The notes: generated by a model from the letters alone, not told the origin. DNA of 64,000 bases from Hahellaceae bacterium (GCA_016716085.1 JADJWY010000026.1:372001-436000); one strand, 5' to 3'; counted from the stretch's first letter, positions 35,744 to 44,974 are shown. Made by a program: numbers and translations.

Positions 35744-35772
35744 ATTGAATCATCGCAAGTAACACGGCAACG

Positions 35773-36541
35773 CTACCATACCAAAATCCGCAGGTGTTTT
35801 CGGGCCAAAACCGTCAGGCCCTGATCCATGTGATAGGGCCGCTCCGTCCCGGCCAAGGGATCATTCAGCACGCCCAGGTGAATTTCAGGCAACCGCAGCT
35901 CACCTTCACGTTCCGCCCAAAACACGAGAAGTCGTTTTCCATCCTCGCGCCGCCAACTTACACTGATCAGGTCAGCAGGCGCATTCGCGAGAACGGGTGC
36001 TTTGGCGGGTGTCAGGTGAGGCCCTGTTAGTCTCAGGAATCTGGACAGTGCATGATAGACAGGCTTAGGTTGCCCCCGTATATCCAATAGGCCATAGGAT
36101 CGGTCTCTTATCGTCGCCCGTTCATCCAGATCCGAGAGTGCAAACAGAAACACGCGATCAAAGTCGAGCGCGGTCATCAAAGCTAAACGCCGAAGTACAA
36201 AGTCGGCCTGACCTTCTTCGCCAATGACGGGCTGCTCCACTTTCGGTCCCGGATAACTCGACCAGCACAGTACCTAGCTTTAGCGCCCAAAGCCTGCCCA
36301 GATCTTCGAACATCAGGAAATGCCCCGCATCGACCACCTCGTCAAGTGCCTGGTGTCTGAATTGATTCTCATGCGGTTCAAGATGATCCCAGTGAAGATC
36401 GACGCGCACCCAGTCCAGCCCCAATGCCCGCAGAAGTTCCATCTGGCGTTGATATTGAAGCGGTGTGAACCAGAGAAAATGGGCATTAATGCCAAGAAAG
36501 TCATACGTAAGCGCCCCGCCAGGCAACACTGGACGGGGCAT
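35773..36541 (-). pseudogene. Decayed glycoside hydrolase-like gene with internal deletions
   Basis: Two out-of-frame parts of a TIM-barrel glycosidase. The upstream part (from about 36541) reads FLGINAHFLWFTP, then LRALGLDWVRVDLHWDHLEPHENQ, a typical start of a GH5/GH39-like barrel. It runs into GHFLMFEDLGRLWALKLGTV. The downstream frame has WSSYPGPKVEQPVIGEEGQADF, then FDRVFLFALSDLD and YGLLDIRGQPKPVYHAL, a typical barrel end. The middle of the barrel, with the acid/base region (usually WNEPN), is missing and the frames do not join, and there is no signal peptide. I infer at least two deletions rather than simple base errors. It begins eight bases after the yceI stop. Confidence 0.65.
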
Positions 36542-36549
36542 GAATCGAC

Positions 36550-37128
36550 CTACTGCTTGATCCCCTCCAGACTCAGGAACATTTCCACGTTCTGCGAGGC
36601 AGGACCCAAATCCATGGGAATACCAAAGTCCTTCAACGCGAAATGCGTCGTTCCCATAAAGCCCTGACGATAGCCACCCCACGGATCAGCACCACCACCA
36701 ATGCGCTCGGCGTCTATGACGATTTCTTTAGACACACCGCGCAAGGTCAGGGTGCCAATGATTTCCGCTTTACCATCGTCTTTCAACATGACCTTGGCGC
36801 TTTTAAAGGTAGCTTTCGGGAATTTATCAACGGCCAGGAAATCGTCGCTGCGCAGATGCTTGTCACGCTCTGCATGATTGGAATCCACGCTGGACGTATT
36901 GATTTCGACCTCAACTGATGAGGCTTCCGGCTTGGCCTCATCATACTGAATCGTGCCATCGAACTGATTGAAACGTCCCAACAGCCAGCTATAACCCAGG
37001 TGAGAAATTTTAAACTGGATAAAGGCGTGCGCCCCCTGGGTATCAATCTTGTACGTATCGGCCATCGCAGCCCCTGCAAGACACACCCCCGCTGCGAATC
37101 CTAAAGCCTGCTTGAATATCACTGACAT
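36550..37128 (-). CDS. YceI family periplasmic protein
   Basis: A 192-residue protein with a Sec signal peptide cleaved after AGAAMA, then the YceI lipocalin-like barrel: YKIDTQGAHAFIQFKISHLGYSWLLGRF, FKSAKVMLKDDG and GGYRQGFMGTTHFALKDFGI. YceI proteins bind long isoprenoid or amide lipids in a beta-barrel pocket. ATG 37128 has GAGGGGG eight bases upstream. The gene follows the cytochrome b561 gene on the same strand (88 bases), a pairing seen in many proteobacteria. The pseudogene of a glycosidase follows it directly. Confidence 0.93.
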   Translation of the reverse strand: MSVIFKQALGFAAGVCLAGAAMADTYKIDTQGAHAFIQFKISHLGYSWLLGRFNQFDGTIQYDEAKPEASSVEVEINTSSVDSNHAERDKHLRSDDFLAVDKFPKATFKSAKVMLKDDGKAEIIGTLTLRGVSKEIVIDAERIGGGADPWGGYRQGFMGTTHFALKDFGIPMDLGPASQNVEMFLSLEGIKQ

Positions 37129-37216
37129 ATTTCGTTCCCCCTCACAAATTTGAATGATTCTCGTTTTTATATCGCCCATTACGCCATAAGGCAACCGACT
37201 TTACCAAGATTTAAGA

Positions 37217-37798
37217 TTAGCGGTCTGCGTCAGACTCTGCCTCATCTGACGTTTTAAGCTTCAAACCCAGCATACGGCGCAAGGTCTCATCCCGATCAAT
37301 CCAATGGTGTTTCAGGGCCGCCAGCACATGCAATACGACCAGACCGATCAAGGACCAGGCACCCACCTGATGCAAGGTGCCTGACCATTCTTCCCTCCCC
37401 TTCTCTGCAGGCAGGAGGGCTGGCAACTCAAATAAACCAAACACGGAAATCCCACGCCCGTCAGCCGTCGAAATGAGGTAACCGGCGAGCAGGGTCAGAA
37501 GCAGTAATCCGATGAGCAGCAGATGAACAACATGGGCAATCTTTAACTCCCAGTCATGACGACCGATCGGTGCAGGTGGCGGTGATATCCGGCGCCAGGC
37601 CATCCTGACGAGCGTTATCAGAAACAAACACAGACCAATGCTTCGATGCAGATCTGGTGCGGATTTATACCAGGCATCGTAGTAGGACAGGTCAACCATA
37701 TAGAGGCCGAGTCCAAAAAGAAAAAACACCGTGAGCGCTGACATCCAATGAAGCGCACGGGAGACCACGCCGTACGCGATTACCGAATTCTTAATCAT
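37217..37798 (-). CDS. Cytochrome b561 (CybB-like)
   Basis: A 193-residue membrane cytochrome with four helices. Candidate haem ligands are His in RALHWMSALTVF, DLHRSIGLCLF and GLVVLHVLAALKHHW. Family members pass electrons from quinols in the inner membrane. It lies upstream of yceI, with which it is commonly co-transcribed. It starts divergently from a short possible ORF at 37894. Confidence 0.92.
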   Translation of the reverse strand: MIKNSVIAYGVVSRALHWMSALTVFFLFGLGLYMVDLSYYDAWYKSAPDLHRSIGLCLFLITLVRMAWRRISPPPAPIGRHDWELKIAHVVHLLLIGLLLLTLLAGYLISTADGRGISVFGLFELPALLPAEKGREEWSGTLHQVGAWSLIGLVVLHVLAALKHHWIDRDETLRRMLGLKLKTSDEAESDADR

Positions 37799-37893
37799 CT
37801 GTCACCCATTTTAAGTAGGATTACCTAAATACGATATGCCAGTCCGTGCCTATACTTCAAATCGTCAACAGATCAAACGAGGAGGATAAGCAA

Positions 37894-37941
37894 ATGGATA
37901 GTCATATCGACGACGACATCATTATTCCAAGCAACAACTAA
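37894..37941 (+). CDS. Possible 15-residue mini-ORF with a strong ribosome site
   Basis: ATG 37894 is preceded at eight bases by GAGGAGG (37879-37885), the best Shine-Dalgarno match I noticed in the window, and opens a 15-codon frame (MDSHIDDDIIIPSNN) ending TAA at 37939-37941. A TATACT -10 candidate lies at 37851-37856, without a clear -35. The peptide is acidic in the middle and hydrophobic in DIII. I recognise no family. The frame runs antisense-convergent toward rsmJ, whose stop is 16 bases further on. It could be a real micropeptide, a leader, or the remnant of a gene; context gives no partner. Confidence 0.4.
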   Translation: MDSHIDDDIIIPSNN

Positions 37942-37956
37942 GCTTACGCTAAGTAT

Positions 37957-38745
37957 CTATGATGATTGAATTTTATGTCGCGCATAGATGTCATAGCGAC
38001 AACTTTTTCCTTCAAGCACCACGTCCGGTTTCGGCCCCGTCATTGCCGGCGCCAGGCGCGGTCGCTTTACAACGACTCTTTTAACCGGCATTGCCAGCGC
38101 ACGAGTAAGCAGCCCGTCACCATCCGGGTCATCGCCGACCACCTCATGAAACACCTGCATTTCTTTGCGAACCTGCGCCTTTTTCTTTTTTTCAGGAAAC
38201 ATCGGGTCCAGGTAAACCACATCGGGTAGACCTTCCGACCACTCAGGCACTGCATTCAATAATGAGCCACGGTGCAGGGTTATTCGTGCCGCGAGGTCCT
38301 GCAGGGGGCTCTCAGCCAGACGCTTCAGCCCATCCGCAAGGAGACAATAAACGACCGGATGACGTTCCAACAAGGTCATCTGGCAGCCTAATGAGGCCAG
38401 AACGAAGGCGTCACCACCAAGTCCTGCGGTCGCATCCAGCACACTGACCAGAGCAACGCCTTTGCGCAACCCCACTGCCCTGGCAATCATTTCCCCGCGA
38501 CCTCCCCCGTGAAGCCGCCGATAATCGGCCGCACCACTGACAAAGTCGACATAGACCGGTCCCGGAGCACCTTTGTACCAAGAGCGCAATTCGATGCGTT
38601 CGTCTGTAAAAGCCAGCACGTACTGGCGATTGGCATCTGGTCGGGGAAGTTCTGTTTCGGCAACAACCGGAAACTGCCAGGTTTTTGCAAACAAAACAGC
38701 CTCGTCGAGCCTCAATGGGGTGTACGCAACCGAAAGGGGAATCAC
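37957..38745 (-). CDS. rsmJ: 16S rRNA (guanine-N2)-methyltransferase RsmJ
   Basis: A 262-residue methyltransferase with the RsmJ pattern: VDFVSGAADYRRLHGGGRGEMIARAVG, SAM-binding DATAGLGGDAFVLASLG, then VYLDPMFPEKKKKAQVRKEM. It modifies G1516 of 16S rRNA. The start is GTG 38745, with a weak AGG upstream. It lies 12 bases after the small unknown gene at 38758, in one operon. The stop is close to the opposite-strand mini-ORF. Confidence 0.93.
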   Translation of the reverse strand: MIPLSVAYTPLRLDEAVLFAKTWQFPVVAETELPRPDANRQYVLAFTDERIELRSWYKGAPGPVYVDFVSGAADYRRLHGGGRGEMIARAVGLRKGVALVSVLDATAGLGGDAFVLASLGCQMTLLERHPVVYCLLADGLKRLAESPLQDLAARITLHRGSLLNAVPEWSEGLPDVVYLDPMFPEKKKKAQVRKEMQVFHEVVGDDPDGDGLLTRALAMPVKRVVVKRPRLAPAMTGPKPDVVLEGKSCRYDIYARHKIQSS

Positions 38746-38757
38746 AAAAAGCCTGCT

Positions 38758-39126
38758 TTAGACGAAAATATCAACGCCCATTAATTGGGAGCCAGCGCCA
38801 TCCGGCGCTCCATTTGACTGGAAACGGGCATAGGTCTGCAAGGCCTGCTGATTCCGCAGTGGAAGCTCATCGACCTCCTGCTGACGGCGAAATCGCGCAG
38901 CATCCGATTCAGCAGCAGCATTCACCCGCTGACGATAGGCCGCTTGCGCCTCACCACTCCCCTCGCTACCGCGTTCGACGGAAATCGGCGCAACGTCAAT
39001 AACGTCAGCCTGCTTGCGGGTCTGCTCCGCAGGTTCACGATCGGCAGGCGCATAAGGCTTCTGACGCTGCGGGGATTCCCGCGTCAGGGGGGTATAGCCG
39101 ACTGAAATACCTGGACCCGAAATCAT
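38758..39126 (-). CDS. Conserved hypothetical protein
   Basis: A 122-residue protein with no signal peptide or membrane helix. The first half is Pro/Arg/Glu-rich and looks disordered; a helical region (AYRQRVNAAAESDAARFRRQQEV) follows, and the C-terminus NQQALQTYARFQSNG ends GSQLMGVDIFV. It resembles short conserved hypothetical proteins found in pseudomonads, but I cannot name a family. It stands 120 bases after tsaB and 12 bases before rsmJ on the same strand. Confidence 0.6.
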   Translation of the reverse strand: MISGPGISVGYTPLTRESPQRQKPYAPADREPAEQTRKQADVIDVAPISVERGSEGSGEAQAAYRQRVNAAAESDAARFRRQQEVDELPLRNQQALQTYARFQSNGAPDGAGSQLMGVDIFV

Positions 39127-39246
39127 GAATACGTGCCTTCATATCGCACTGTTTTCTGAAGTATAGCGCCTTTTCACTTTGCTGCTGAATGCCCGATTTG
39201 TAAACAATCTTGAAACCGTGATCGCTCGCAAAGACGAAGACCAGAC

Positions 39247-39960
39247 TTATTGCTGGCCGACTTTCTTCCAGGCCACTTCGTCACGCAGATACACCGGCTG
39301 AGCCTCTTCGGGCTTCAGCAGCCGACCTTGCCTGAAGGACTCAAGTGCCAGGGATGCAACATCCTGCGCCTCGGGAAAGATGACATCGTCAAGAATGAGC
39401 GCATCAGCCAGCAATGCTGCAGGCAAACGCTCCCGATAAATATGCCCACTGCCCAGAATGATTCGGGACAGGGGTTCCGATGTCCATTCGACTTGCTCTG
39501 GTGGTCTTACGGAATCAGGACGCAGCGCCTCCAATTCGTGGTGACTAACCCGATAGTCGCCCACATAGACTTCGTTCATGCGGGCATCCTGCAGCGTTAC
39601 AACCTGAATGGTCTGTCCTTCGGACATACACGCATTCCTGCGCACAGAGATTGCCAAGGCCGCCAGGGTTGATACCGGGATAACCGGACGATCCAGCGCG
39701 AACGCCAGCCCCTGTGCAGCTCCTGCCGCTATGCGCAGACCGGTAAAAGCCCCAGGCCCGGCACCAAAGGCTATGGCGTCGAGGTCAGGTAGTTTGATTC
39801 CAGCGGAGGCAAGTACCTCGTTGACCATGGCCAGCAAGCGTGCACCATGTCCGCGGGGGATAACTTCAAAACGCTGTTCGCAGTGCCCGGCACCCAGGAG
39901 GGCGACCGAGCAGGCATCCGTTGAGGTATCCAGCGCCAGAATCAGAGGAGATGAAGACAC
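39247..39960 (-). CDS. tsaB: tRNA N6-threonylcarbamoyladenosine biosynthesis protein TsaB
   Basis: A 237-residue ASKHA-fold protein: ILALDTSTDACSVALL at the start and FGAGPGAFTGLRIAAGAAQGLAFAL, both hallmarks of TsaB. It forms the TsaBDE complex that puts threonylcarbamoyl on A37 of ANN-decoding tRNAs. It starts six bases after the adk stop, so the two are co-transcribed, as in pseudomonads. Confidence 0.95.
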   Translation of the reverse strand: MSSSPLILALDTSTDACSVALLGAGHCEQRFEVIPRGHGARLLAMVNEVLASAGIKLPDLDAIAFGAGPGAFTGLRIAAGAAQGLAFALDRPVIPVSTLAALAISVRRNACMSEGQTIQVVTLQDARMNEVYVGDYRVSHHELEALRPDSVRPPEQVEWTSEPLSRIILGSGHIYRERLPAALLADALILDDVIFPEAQDVASLALESFRQGRLLKPEEAQPVYLRDEVAWKKVGQQ

Positions 39961-39965
39961 CCGGA

Positions 39966-40625
39966 TTACGCTTTCTTCAGCACACCCAGAATCTGGTCAC
40001 GGATTTCGCTCATGGAACCCACGCCCATGACGCGCACGTAGCGAGGTGCAGTTGCCGCGTCTTGCTTTCCCCAGTCCTGGTAATAGCCGATCAGCGGTGC
40101 CGTCTGGTCGTGATAGACTTTCAGACGATTACGGATCGTCGCTTCCTGGTCATCTTCACGCTGGATCAGGTCTTCTCCGGTTTCGTCATCTTTACCGGCA
40201 ACTTTGGGGGGATTGTGCTCGATGTGATAGACACGACCGCTGCCCGGGTGAACGCGACGACCACTCAGACGGCTGACGATTTCTTCGTCATCCACCGCGA
40301 TCTCAACCACGTAATCGATCGGAACGCCTGCGTCTTTCATCGCATCGGCCTGGGGAATGGTGCGGGGGAAACCGTCAAACAGGAAACCTTTGGCACAATC
40401 CGGCTGGGTAATGCGCTCTTTGACCAGTGCAATGATGATATCGTCGGAAACCAGCCCGCCCGATGCCATGATCTCTTTGACCTGCAGACCCAGTGCCGTT
40501 TCATTTTTGACCGCTGCACGCAGCATGTCACCGGTCGAGATCTGTGGAATGCCGAACTCGCGGGTAATATTTTGCGCCTGTGTACCTTTTCCGGCGCCCG
40601 GGGCACCCAACAGAATCACTCTCAT
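39966..40625 (-). CDS. adk: Adenylate kinase
   Basis: A 219-residue long-form adenylate kinase: P-loop GAPGAGKGT (7-15), AMP-binding STGDMLRAA, LFDGFPRTIPQA, and a LID (SGRRVHPGSGRVYHIEHNPP) without zinc cysteines. It interconverts ATP + AMP and 2 ADP. AGGAG is six to seven bases upstream, and a promoter with TATAAT lies 45-75 bases before the start. It leads the adk-tsaB operon. Confidence 0.97.
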   Translation of the reverse strand: MRVILLGAPGAGKGTQAQNITREFGIPQISTGDMLRAAVKNETALGLQVKEIMASGGLVSDDIIIALVKERITQPDCAKGFLFDGFPRTIPQADAMKDAGVPIDYVVEIAVDDEEIVSRLSGRRVHPGSGRVYHIEHNPPKVAGKDDETGEDLIQREDDQEATIRNRLKVYHDQTAPLIGYYQDWGKQDAATAPRYVRVMGVGSMSEIRDQILGVLKKA

Positions 40626-40669
40626 GCATGGTCTCCTTTGTAAGAGCTGAGTCGCGTAAATAAGGGGCG

Positions 40670-40698
40670 ATTATACGGAGTAAATACGTATAGCTAAA
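40670..40698 (-). promoter_or_regulatory. Sigma-70 type promoter for adk
   Basis: On the minus strand TTTAGC (weak -35, 40693-40698), a 17-base spacer and TATAAT (perfect -10, 40670-40675), ending 45 bases before the adk start codon. Confidence 0.55.
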
Positions 40699-40720
40699 GT
40701 AGCTCGTTGCGCCCTACGAC

Positions 40721-42145
40721 TCAAACTGCACTGGCCATGCGCTCTGAAGTGCTATAACTGGCTTTTAATTGTTCAAAAATTTCAAAGACTAAGGCACTGT
40801 CCAACCCCAAACGGCGGGAATAGTACAGTGGGTCATCCGGACAAAGGTCATCCCCCATCCCCATATCTTTCAACAGGCAGTTCGCCAACTGGACTAACAC
40901 CACGACGTCCTCATGTTCGCCCTGATAGTCGAGACAGGTATGGTACCGTGCCGTGGTGACGGCTTCGGCTGGCAGCTGCCAATGTTCCAGCAGGGCCGCA
41001 CCGAGCTCGCCATGGCCCAGACCAATCAACTCACTGGCCCCACCCATGCCCAGGACAGTACGCTCAAGTTCGCCTAACTCGGTTTCTGGTGACTGTTCGG
41101 CTTTGCGACTGAGCAGAAGATACTCTGGACGGAACAGGTGTCCCAGCAGCAACAGACCGAAATTGTGTAACAAGGCCGCCAGGTATACCGATGCAGGACT
41201 TAATTCAGGTTTACCCAGTTGTTGCGCCAGTTTCTGCGCCAGAACCGCACAGTGCAGGGAGTGACGCCAGAACTGATCCAGACCAAGCCTGCCATCCCGC
41301 GGGACATCAAAGGCTTTGGAGGCCGCAATCGCAATCGCCAGCTGGCTGACCCGATCATAGCCCAGCACCCGCACCACCGCATCCCGTACGGTCTGAATTG
41401 TTCCACGAAAGCCGTAGAGCGGTGAGCGGGCTTCACGAATCATCTGGGCCGCCAGACTGGGATCCTGCTCAATCGCTCCCGCCAGGGCCTCAACATTACT
41501 TCGCTGATCGCGGGTAATCTGCAGAATTTGCGTGGCTACCGCAGGCATGGGAGGCAGACGATACACCGAATGCAGCCGCTCACGCAGTCCCCGGCCCTCA
41601 GACGCCATGGGTTCGCCAGCGACGCCCCCAGTAAATGGGCCGGGCCCGCCGGTCGTTTCCGGCAAGGTCTCAGAGCAGCCATCAACCAGTTTGACCAGAC
41701 CAATCAATCGCTGCAGGCCTTCCCGCTCCAACTTGATGAGCGTGGTATGGCAACCAGACTGCATGTAGAGGGTTTCACAAGCCGCAAGGCGGGCATCACA
41801 GACGGAAGGAACGCCATAGGCTCCGCCAATCGGCGGCAGCGACCCCGGTTCACAGTCTTTAAAAATAATACTGAGTTGCCGGCTATTCACCGGCTGGAAC
41901 TGACGGCGCATCGACTGGTTCAGGGATTTGACATCGGTCTGACAGCCAAACGGCACGAGGGACAACAAAGCCCCCCGCGCATCCACCAGAAGCTCACCCA
42001 CGACAACCTGAGAACGGCACAAACCGGCCGTCTGCAGCGCACTTTCGAGATTTCCAACACGGTCATGCAGCACTTGCTGCCAGGCAATACCGGAACGCTG
42101 AAAATATTGAATAACACGGGCAGCAACCGGCATGACCGACCTCAT
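40721..42145 (-). CDS. YbaK-like/HDOD two-domain regulatory protein
   Basis: A 474-residue protein. Residues about 5-150 look like a YbaK/aminoacyl-tRNA editing-associated domain (IIFKDCEPGSLPPIGGAYGVPSVCD), and 195-400 are an HDOD domain (YRLPPMPAVATQILQI, AGAIEQDPSLAAQMIREA, YLAALLHNFGLLLLGH). The N-terminal domain, normally a deacylase for mischarged tRNA, is here joined to a scaffold domain; whether it is active is unclear. ATG 42145 or 42133 may be the start. Single gene between ppc and adk; a second HDOD protein is encoded at 33967. Confidence 0.82.
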   Translation of the reverse strand: MRSVMPVAARVIQYFQRSGIAWQQVLHDRVGNLESALQTAGLCRSQVVVGELLVDARGALLSLVPFGCQTDVKSLNQSMRRQFQPVNSRQLSIIFKDCEPGSLPPIGGAYGVPSVCDARLAACETLYMQSGCHTTLIKLEREGLQRLIGLVKLVDGCSETLPETTGGPGPFTGGVAGEPMASEGRGLRERLHSVYRLPPMPAVATQILQITRDQRSNVEALAGAIEQDPSLAAQMIREARSPLYGFRGTIQTVRDAVVRVLGYDRVSQLAIAIAASKAFDVPRDGRLGLDQFWRHSLHCAVLAQKLAQQLGKPELSPASVYLAALLHNFGLLLLGHLFRPEYLLLSRKAEQSPETELGELERTVLGMGGASELIGLGHGELGAALLEHWQLPAEAVTTARYHTCLDYQGEHEDVVVLVQLANCLLKDMGMGDDLCPDDPLYYSRRLGLDSALVFEIFEQLKASYSTSERMASAV

Positions 42146-42265
42146 ATGATCCTGACGTTGGCAACAGTTTACGTCGGCGCTCCGACAAAACTTGCAGGTC
42201 CGGTCACACTTTGGGGTAACGGTTTGTCAGCCTCGTGTCGTTTTGTAAGCGCCTCCAGGCACTGA

Positions 42266-44908
42266 TCAACCGGTGTTGCGCATACCTGCCGCCACACCCG
42301 CCATCGTCACTTTCAGGGCACGTTCAACGGTATCCTTGTTGACTTCACCCTCCGCGCGATCCCGCGCCAGCAATTCAACCTGCAGGTAGTGCAGCGGATC
42401 GGTATAGGGGTTACGAACACTCAGGGAGTGCTTGAACACCGGGTTATCCCTCAAGAGTTCCGGTTGCGCTTTCAATTGATTCAGCACATCCGTCACCGCG
42501 CGGGCACGTTGCCGGAGTTGCTCACCCAGCGCGTGGATAGAAGGATCGACCAATCGCTCTTCGTAATAGGTGGCGATGTCAGTATCGACCTTCGACAACA
42601 CCATCTCCAGCATGTCGATGTGGGTCTCGAAGAACGGCCAGGACTCCAACATCTCTTTCAACAAGGGCGCACGTCCACCGTCAATCGCTTGGTGCAGAGC
42701 GGCATCACTCCCCAACCAGGCCGGCAACATCAGACGCATCTGCGTCCAGGCGAAAATCCAGGGAATGGCCCGCAGACTCTCAACGCCCCCCCCGGCTTTG
42801 CGGCGCGCCGGGCGACTGCCAAGAGCCAACTTCCCCAGCTCCTGTTCCGGTGTAGCGGCCCGAAAGTACTCCACGAAGCGATCGGTATGGCGAACCACTT
42901 GTCGATAGGAGTCCAGTGCTGTCCCGGCCAGGGTATCCATTTGCGCCCGCCATTCCGGTTTCGGCAATGGCGGGGGCGAGAGTGACGCCTCCAGGACGGC
43001 ACCGAGATACAGGTGTAAGTTCTGAATGGCAACCCCCGGTTGGCCGAATTTGAAGCGGATCATCTCCCCCTGTTCGGTAATGCGGAAACGGCCATCGACC
43101 GAGCCGGGGGGCTGACTAAGAATTGCGCGGTTGGCAGGCCCGCCCCCCCGCCCTACGGTTCCACCACGACCATGAAACAGCGTCAGTTTAACCTCATGCT
43201 TCGCCGCCACCGCGGTGAGGGCTTCCTGTGCCTGATACTGTGCCCAGGCAGCTGCCATTTGCCCGGCATCTTTGGCCGAATCCGAATAGCCAACCATGAC
43301 TTGCTGACGACCACCAATGTGGACCTTGTACCAGTCAATCGACAACAATCGCTCGATGCTTGCTGCCGCATGAGTCAGATCGTCCAGCGTTTCAAATAAG
43401 GGCACGATGGGAATTGGATGGCGCATACCGGACTCCCGCAACAGCAGGATGACCGTCAGCACATCGGAAGGATCGCTGGCCATCGAGATCACATAGGAGC
43501 CGAGACTCTCCAGCGGCTGACGTGCAACCACCCGACAGGTATCCAGCACTTCCTGCACCTCGGCAGAGGGTGTCCAGTCACGCGGAATCAGCGGACGCTT
43601 TCCTGCCAGCTCCCGAACCAGAAACGCCTGCTTCTCGTCTTCGCTCCAGGCCGCATAATCGCCCAATCCCAGAAAACTGCACAGTTCTTTCATCACATCA
43701 GCATGGCGCTCGGCATCCTGTCGAATATCCAGTTGCAGCAACTGCAACCCGAAGCAATTAGCACGTCGGATCACATCCAGCAGGCGTCCGTCTGCAATCA
43801 CCTGCATACCGCTGGCGATCAGCGAGTCGTAGCACAGACGCAAGGGCGCCAACAGCGCCTCATTGTCGAGTAGGACCTCGGGGCCCGGTCTGACCACGCC
43901 TTCCAATGCTTTCTCGGTCCAGGCCAGCGTCGCATCCAGTCGATCGCGCAGGAGTCCCAGGACTTTTCGATAAGGCTCACGGCTGTTTCCGGCAGCCTCC
44001 TGCAGTGCCGGACTGCAGCCGGACATAGACAACTCTGAACGCAAGGCATCCACATCGCGGCGGAACAAATCAGCGGCCATCCAGCGACTGAGCAATAACA
44101 CCTCGCGCGTCACTTCAGAGGTCACATTTGGATTACCATCACGGTCCCCCCCCATCCAGGATGAAAACCGAATCGGACGGCAGTCCAGTGGCAAGCGTTT
44201 CCCCAGTTTTTTCAGGGAGATTGCATCCAGTTGGCGAATGAAGTTGGGCAAGGCCGTCCACAGCGAGTTTTCAATAACCGCAAAGCCCCATTTGGCTTCA
44301 TCCACCGCCGTCGGTCGCTCGTAGCGAATTTCGTCGGTATGCCAGGCCTCGGCAATCAGGCGCTGCAGGTGGCTGACCAGCACCTCACGTTCCTCAGGAA
44401 ACAAATCCTTGCGGTCCAGTTTTTCCAGGTTCTCAGAGATCTGGTCATATTTCTGGATCAGGGTACGACGGGTAATTTCAGTCGGGTGTGCGGTCAGAAC
44501 AAACTCAACTTCCAGTTGCGCCAGCGCGTCAACGACGGCTTCAGGCTCAACGCCGTTAGACAACAGTCGATCCACCACGTCATCGAACAGATCGACCCGG
44601 TTATCGACGCGCTCCTGAACCGGCGCACTGCGGCGTACCGTATGGTACTGCTCGGCGATGTTGGCCAGATTGAGGAACTGGTTGAAGGCCCGCGTCACGG
44701 GTACCAATTCCTGATCGGTCAATGAAGCCAGTACCTCTTTCAGCTGTTTACGAGATTTACCGTCCTCTTTTCGGTCTGCCTTGGCAGCTTTGCGAATTTG
44801 CTCAATTTTGGCAAACACGGCCTCGCCCAATTGATTTCGGATGCTATGTCCAAGCAATTCGCCCAGCATCCGGACGTTCTCGCGTAGTTCAGGGTGAAGC
44901 TGTTGCAT
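42266..44908 (-). CDS. ppc: Phosphoenolpyruvate carboxylase
   Basis: An 880-residue enzyme of normal length. Catalytic marks: LTAHPTEITRRT (His), VGYSDSAKDAGQMAAAW (Lys), FHGRGGTVGRGGGP (Arg, glycine loop) and the C-terminal tail ending RNTG. It carboxylates phosphoenolpyruvate to oxaloacetate, refilling the TCA cycle. AGGAGG precedes the ATG. A promoter candidate lies at 44945-44974. It is divergent from the small protein at 45065. Confidence 0.97.
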   Translation of the reverse strand: MQQLHPELRENVRMLGELLGHSIRNQLGEAVFAKIEQIRKAAKADRKEDGKSRKQLKEVLASLTDQELVPVTRAFNQFLNLANIAEQYHTVRRSAPVQERVDNRVDLFDDVVDRLLSNGVEPEAVVDALAQLEVEFVLTAHPTEITRRTLIQKYDQISENLEKLDRKDLFPEEREVLVSHLQRLIAEAWHTDEIRYERPTAVDEAKWGFAVIENSLWTALPNFIRQLDAISLKKLGKRLPLDCRPIRFSSWMGGDRDGNPNVTSEVTREVLLLSRWMAADLFRRDVDALRSELSMSGCSPALQEAAGNSREPYRKVLGLLRDRLDATLAWTEKALEGVVRPGPEVLLDNEALLAPLRLCYDSLIASGMQVIADGRLLDVIRRANCFGLQLLQLDIRQDAERHADVMKELCSFLGLGDYAAWSEDEKQAFLVRELAGKRPLIPRDWTPSAEVQEVLDTCRVVARQPLESLGSYVISMASDPSDVLTVILLLRESGMRHPIPIVPLFETLDDLTHAAASIERLLSIDWYKVHIGGRQQVMVGYSDSAKDAGQMAAAWAQYQAQEALTAVAAKHEVKLTLFHGRGGTVGRGGGPANRAILSQPPGSVDGRFRITEQGEMIRFKFGQPGVAIQNLHLYLGAVLEASLSPPPLPKPEWRAQMDTLAGTALDSYRQVVRHTDRFVEYFRAATPEQELGKLALGSRPARRKAGGGVESLRAIPWIFAWTQMRLMLPAWLGSDAALHQAIDGGRAPLLKEMLESWPFFETHIDMLEMVLSKVDTDIATYYEERLVDPSIHALGEQLRQRARAVTDVLNQLKAQPELLRDNPVFKHSLSVRNPYTDPLHYLQVELLARDRAEGEVNKDTVERALKVTMAGVAAGMRNTG

Positions 44909-44944
44909 GCGGCCTCCTGGTGCATCATGACGGTTTATTTATTC

Positions 44945-44974
44945 AATATAAATTGAAAAAACAGCCGATTACAA
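44945..44974 (-). promoter_or_regulatory. Candidate promoter for ppc
   Basis: On the minus strand TTGTAA (44969-44974), an 18-base spacer and TATATT (44945-44950), 37 bases before the ppc start, in an AT-rich stretch. Confidence 0.45.

Noticed and set aside
39921..40643. 240-codon plus-strand ORF over adk and the start of tsaB
   Set aside because: Antisense to two well-supported essential genes; no family features.
41528..42265. 245-codon plus-strand ORF over the YbaK-HDOD gene
   Set aside because: Shadow of the minus-strand gene; composition rich in Arg/Gln/Pro as for frame shadows.
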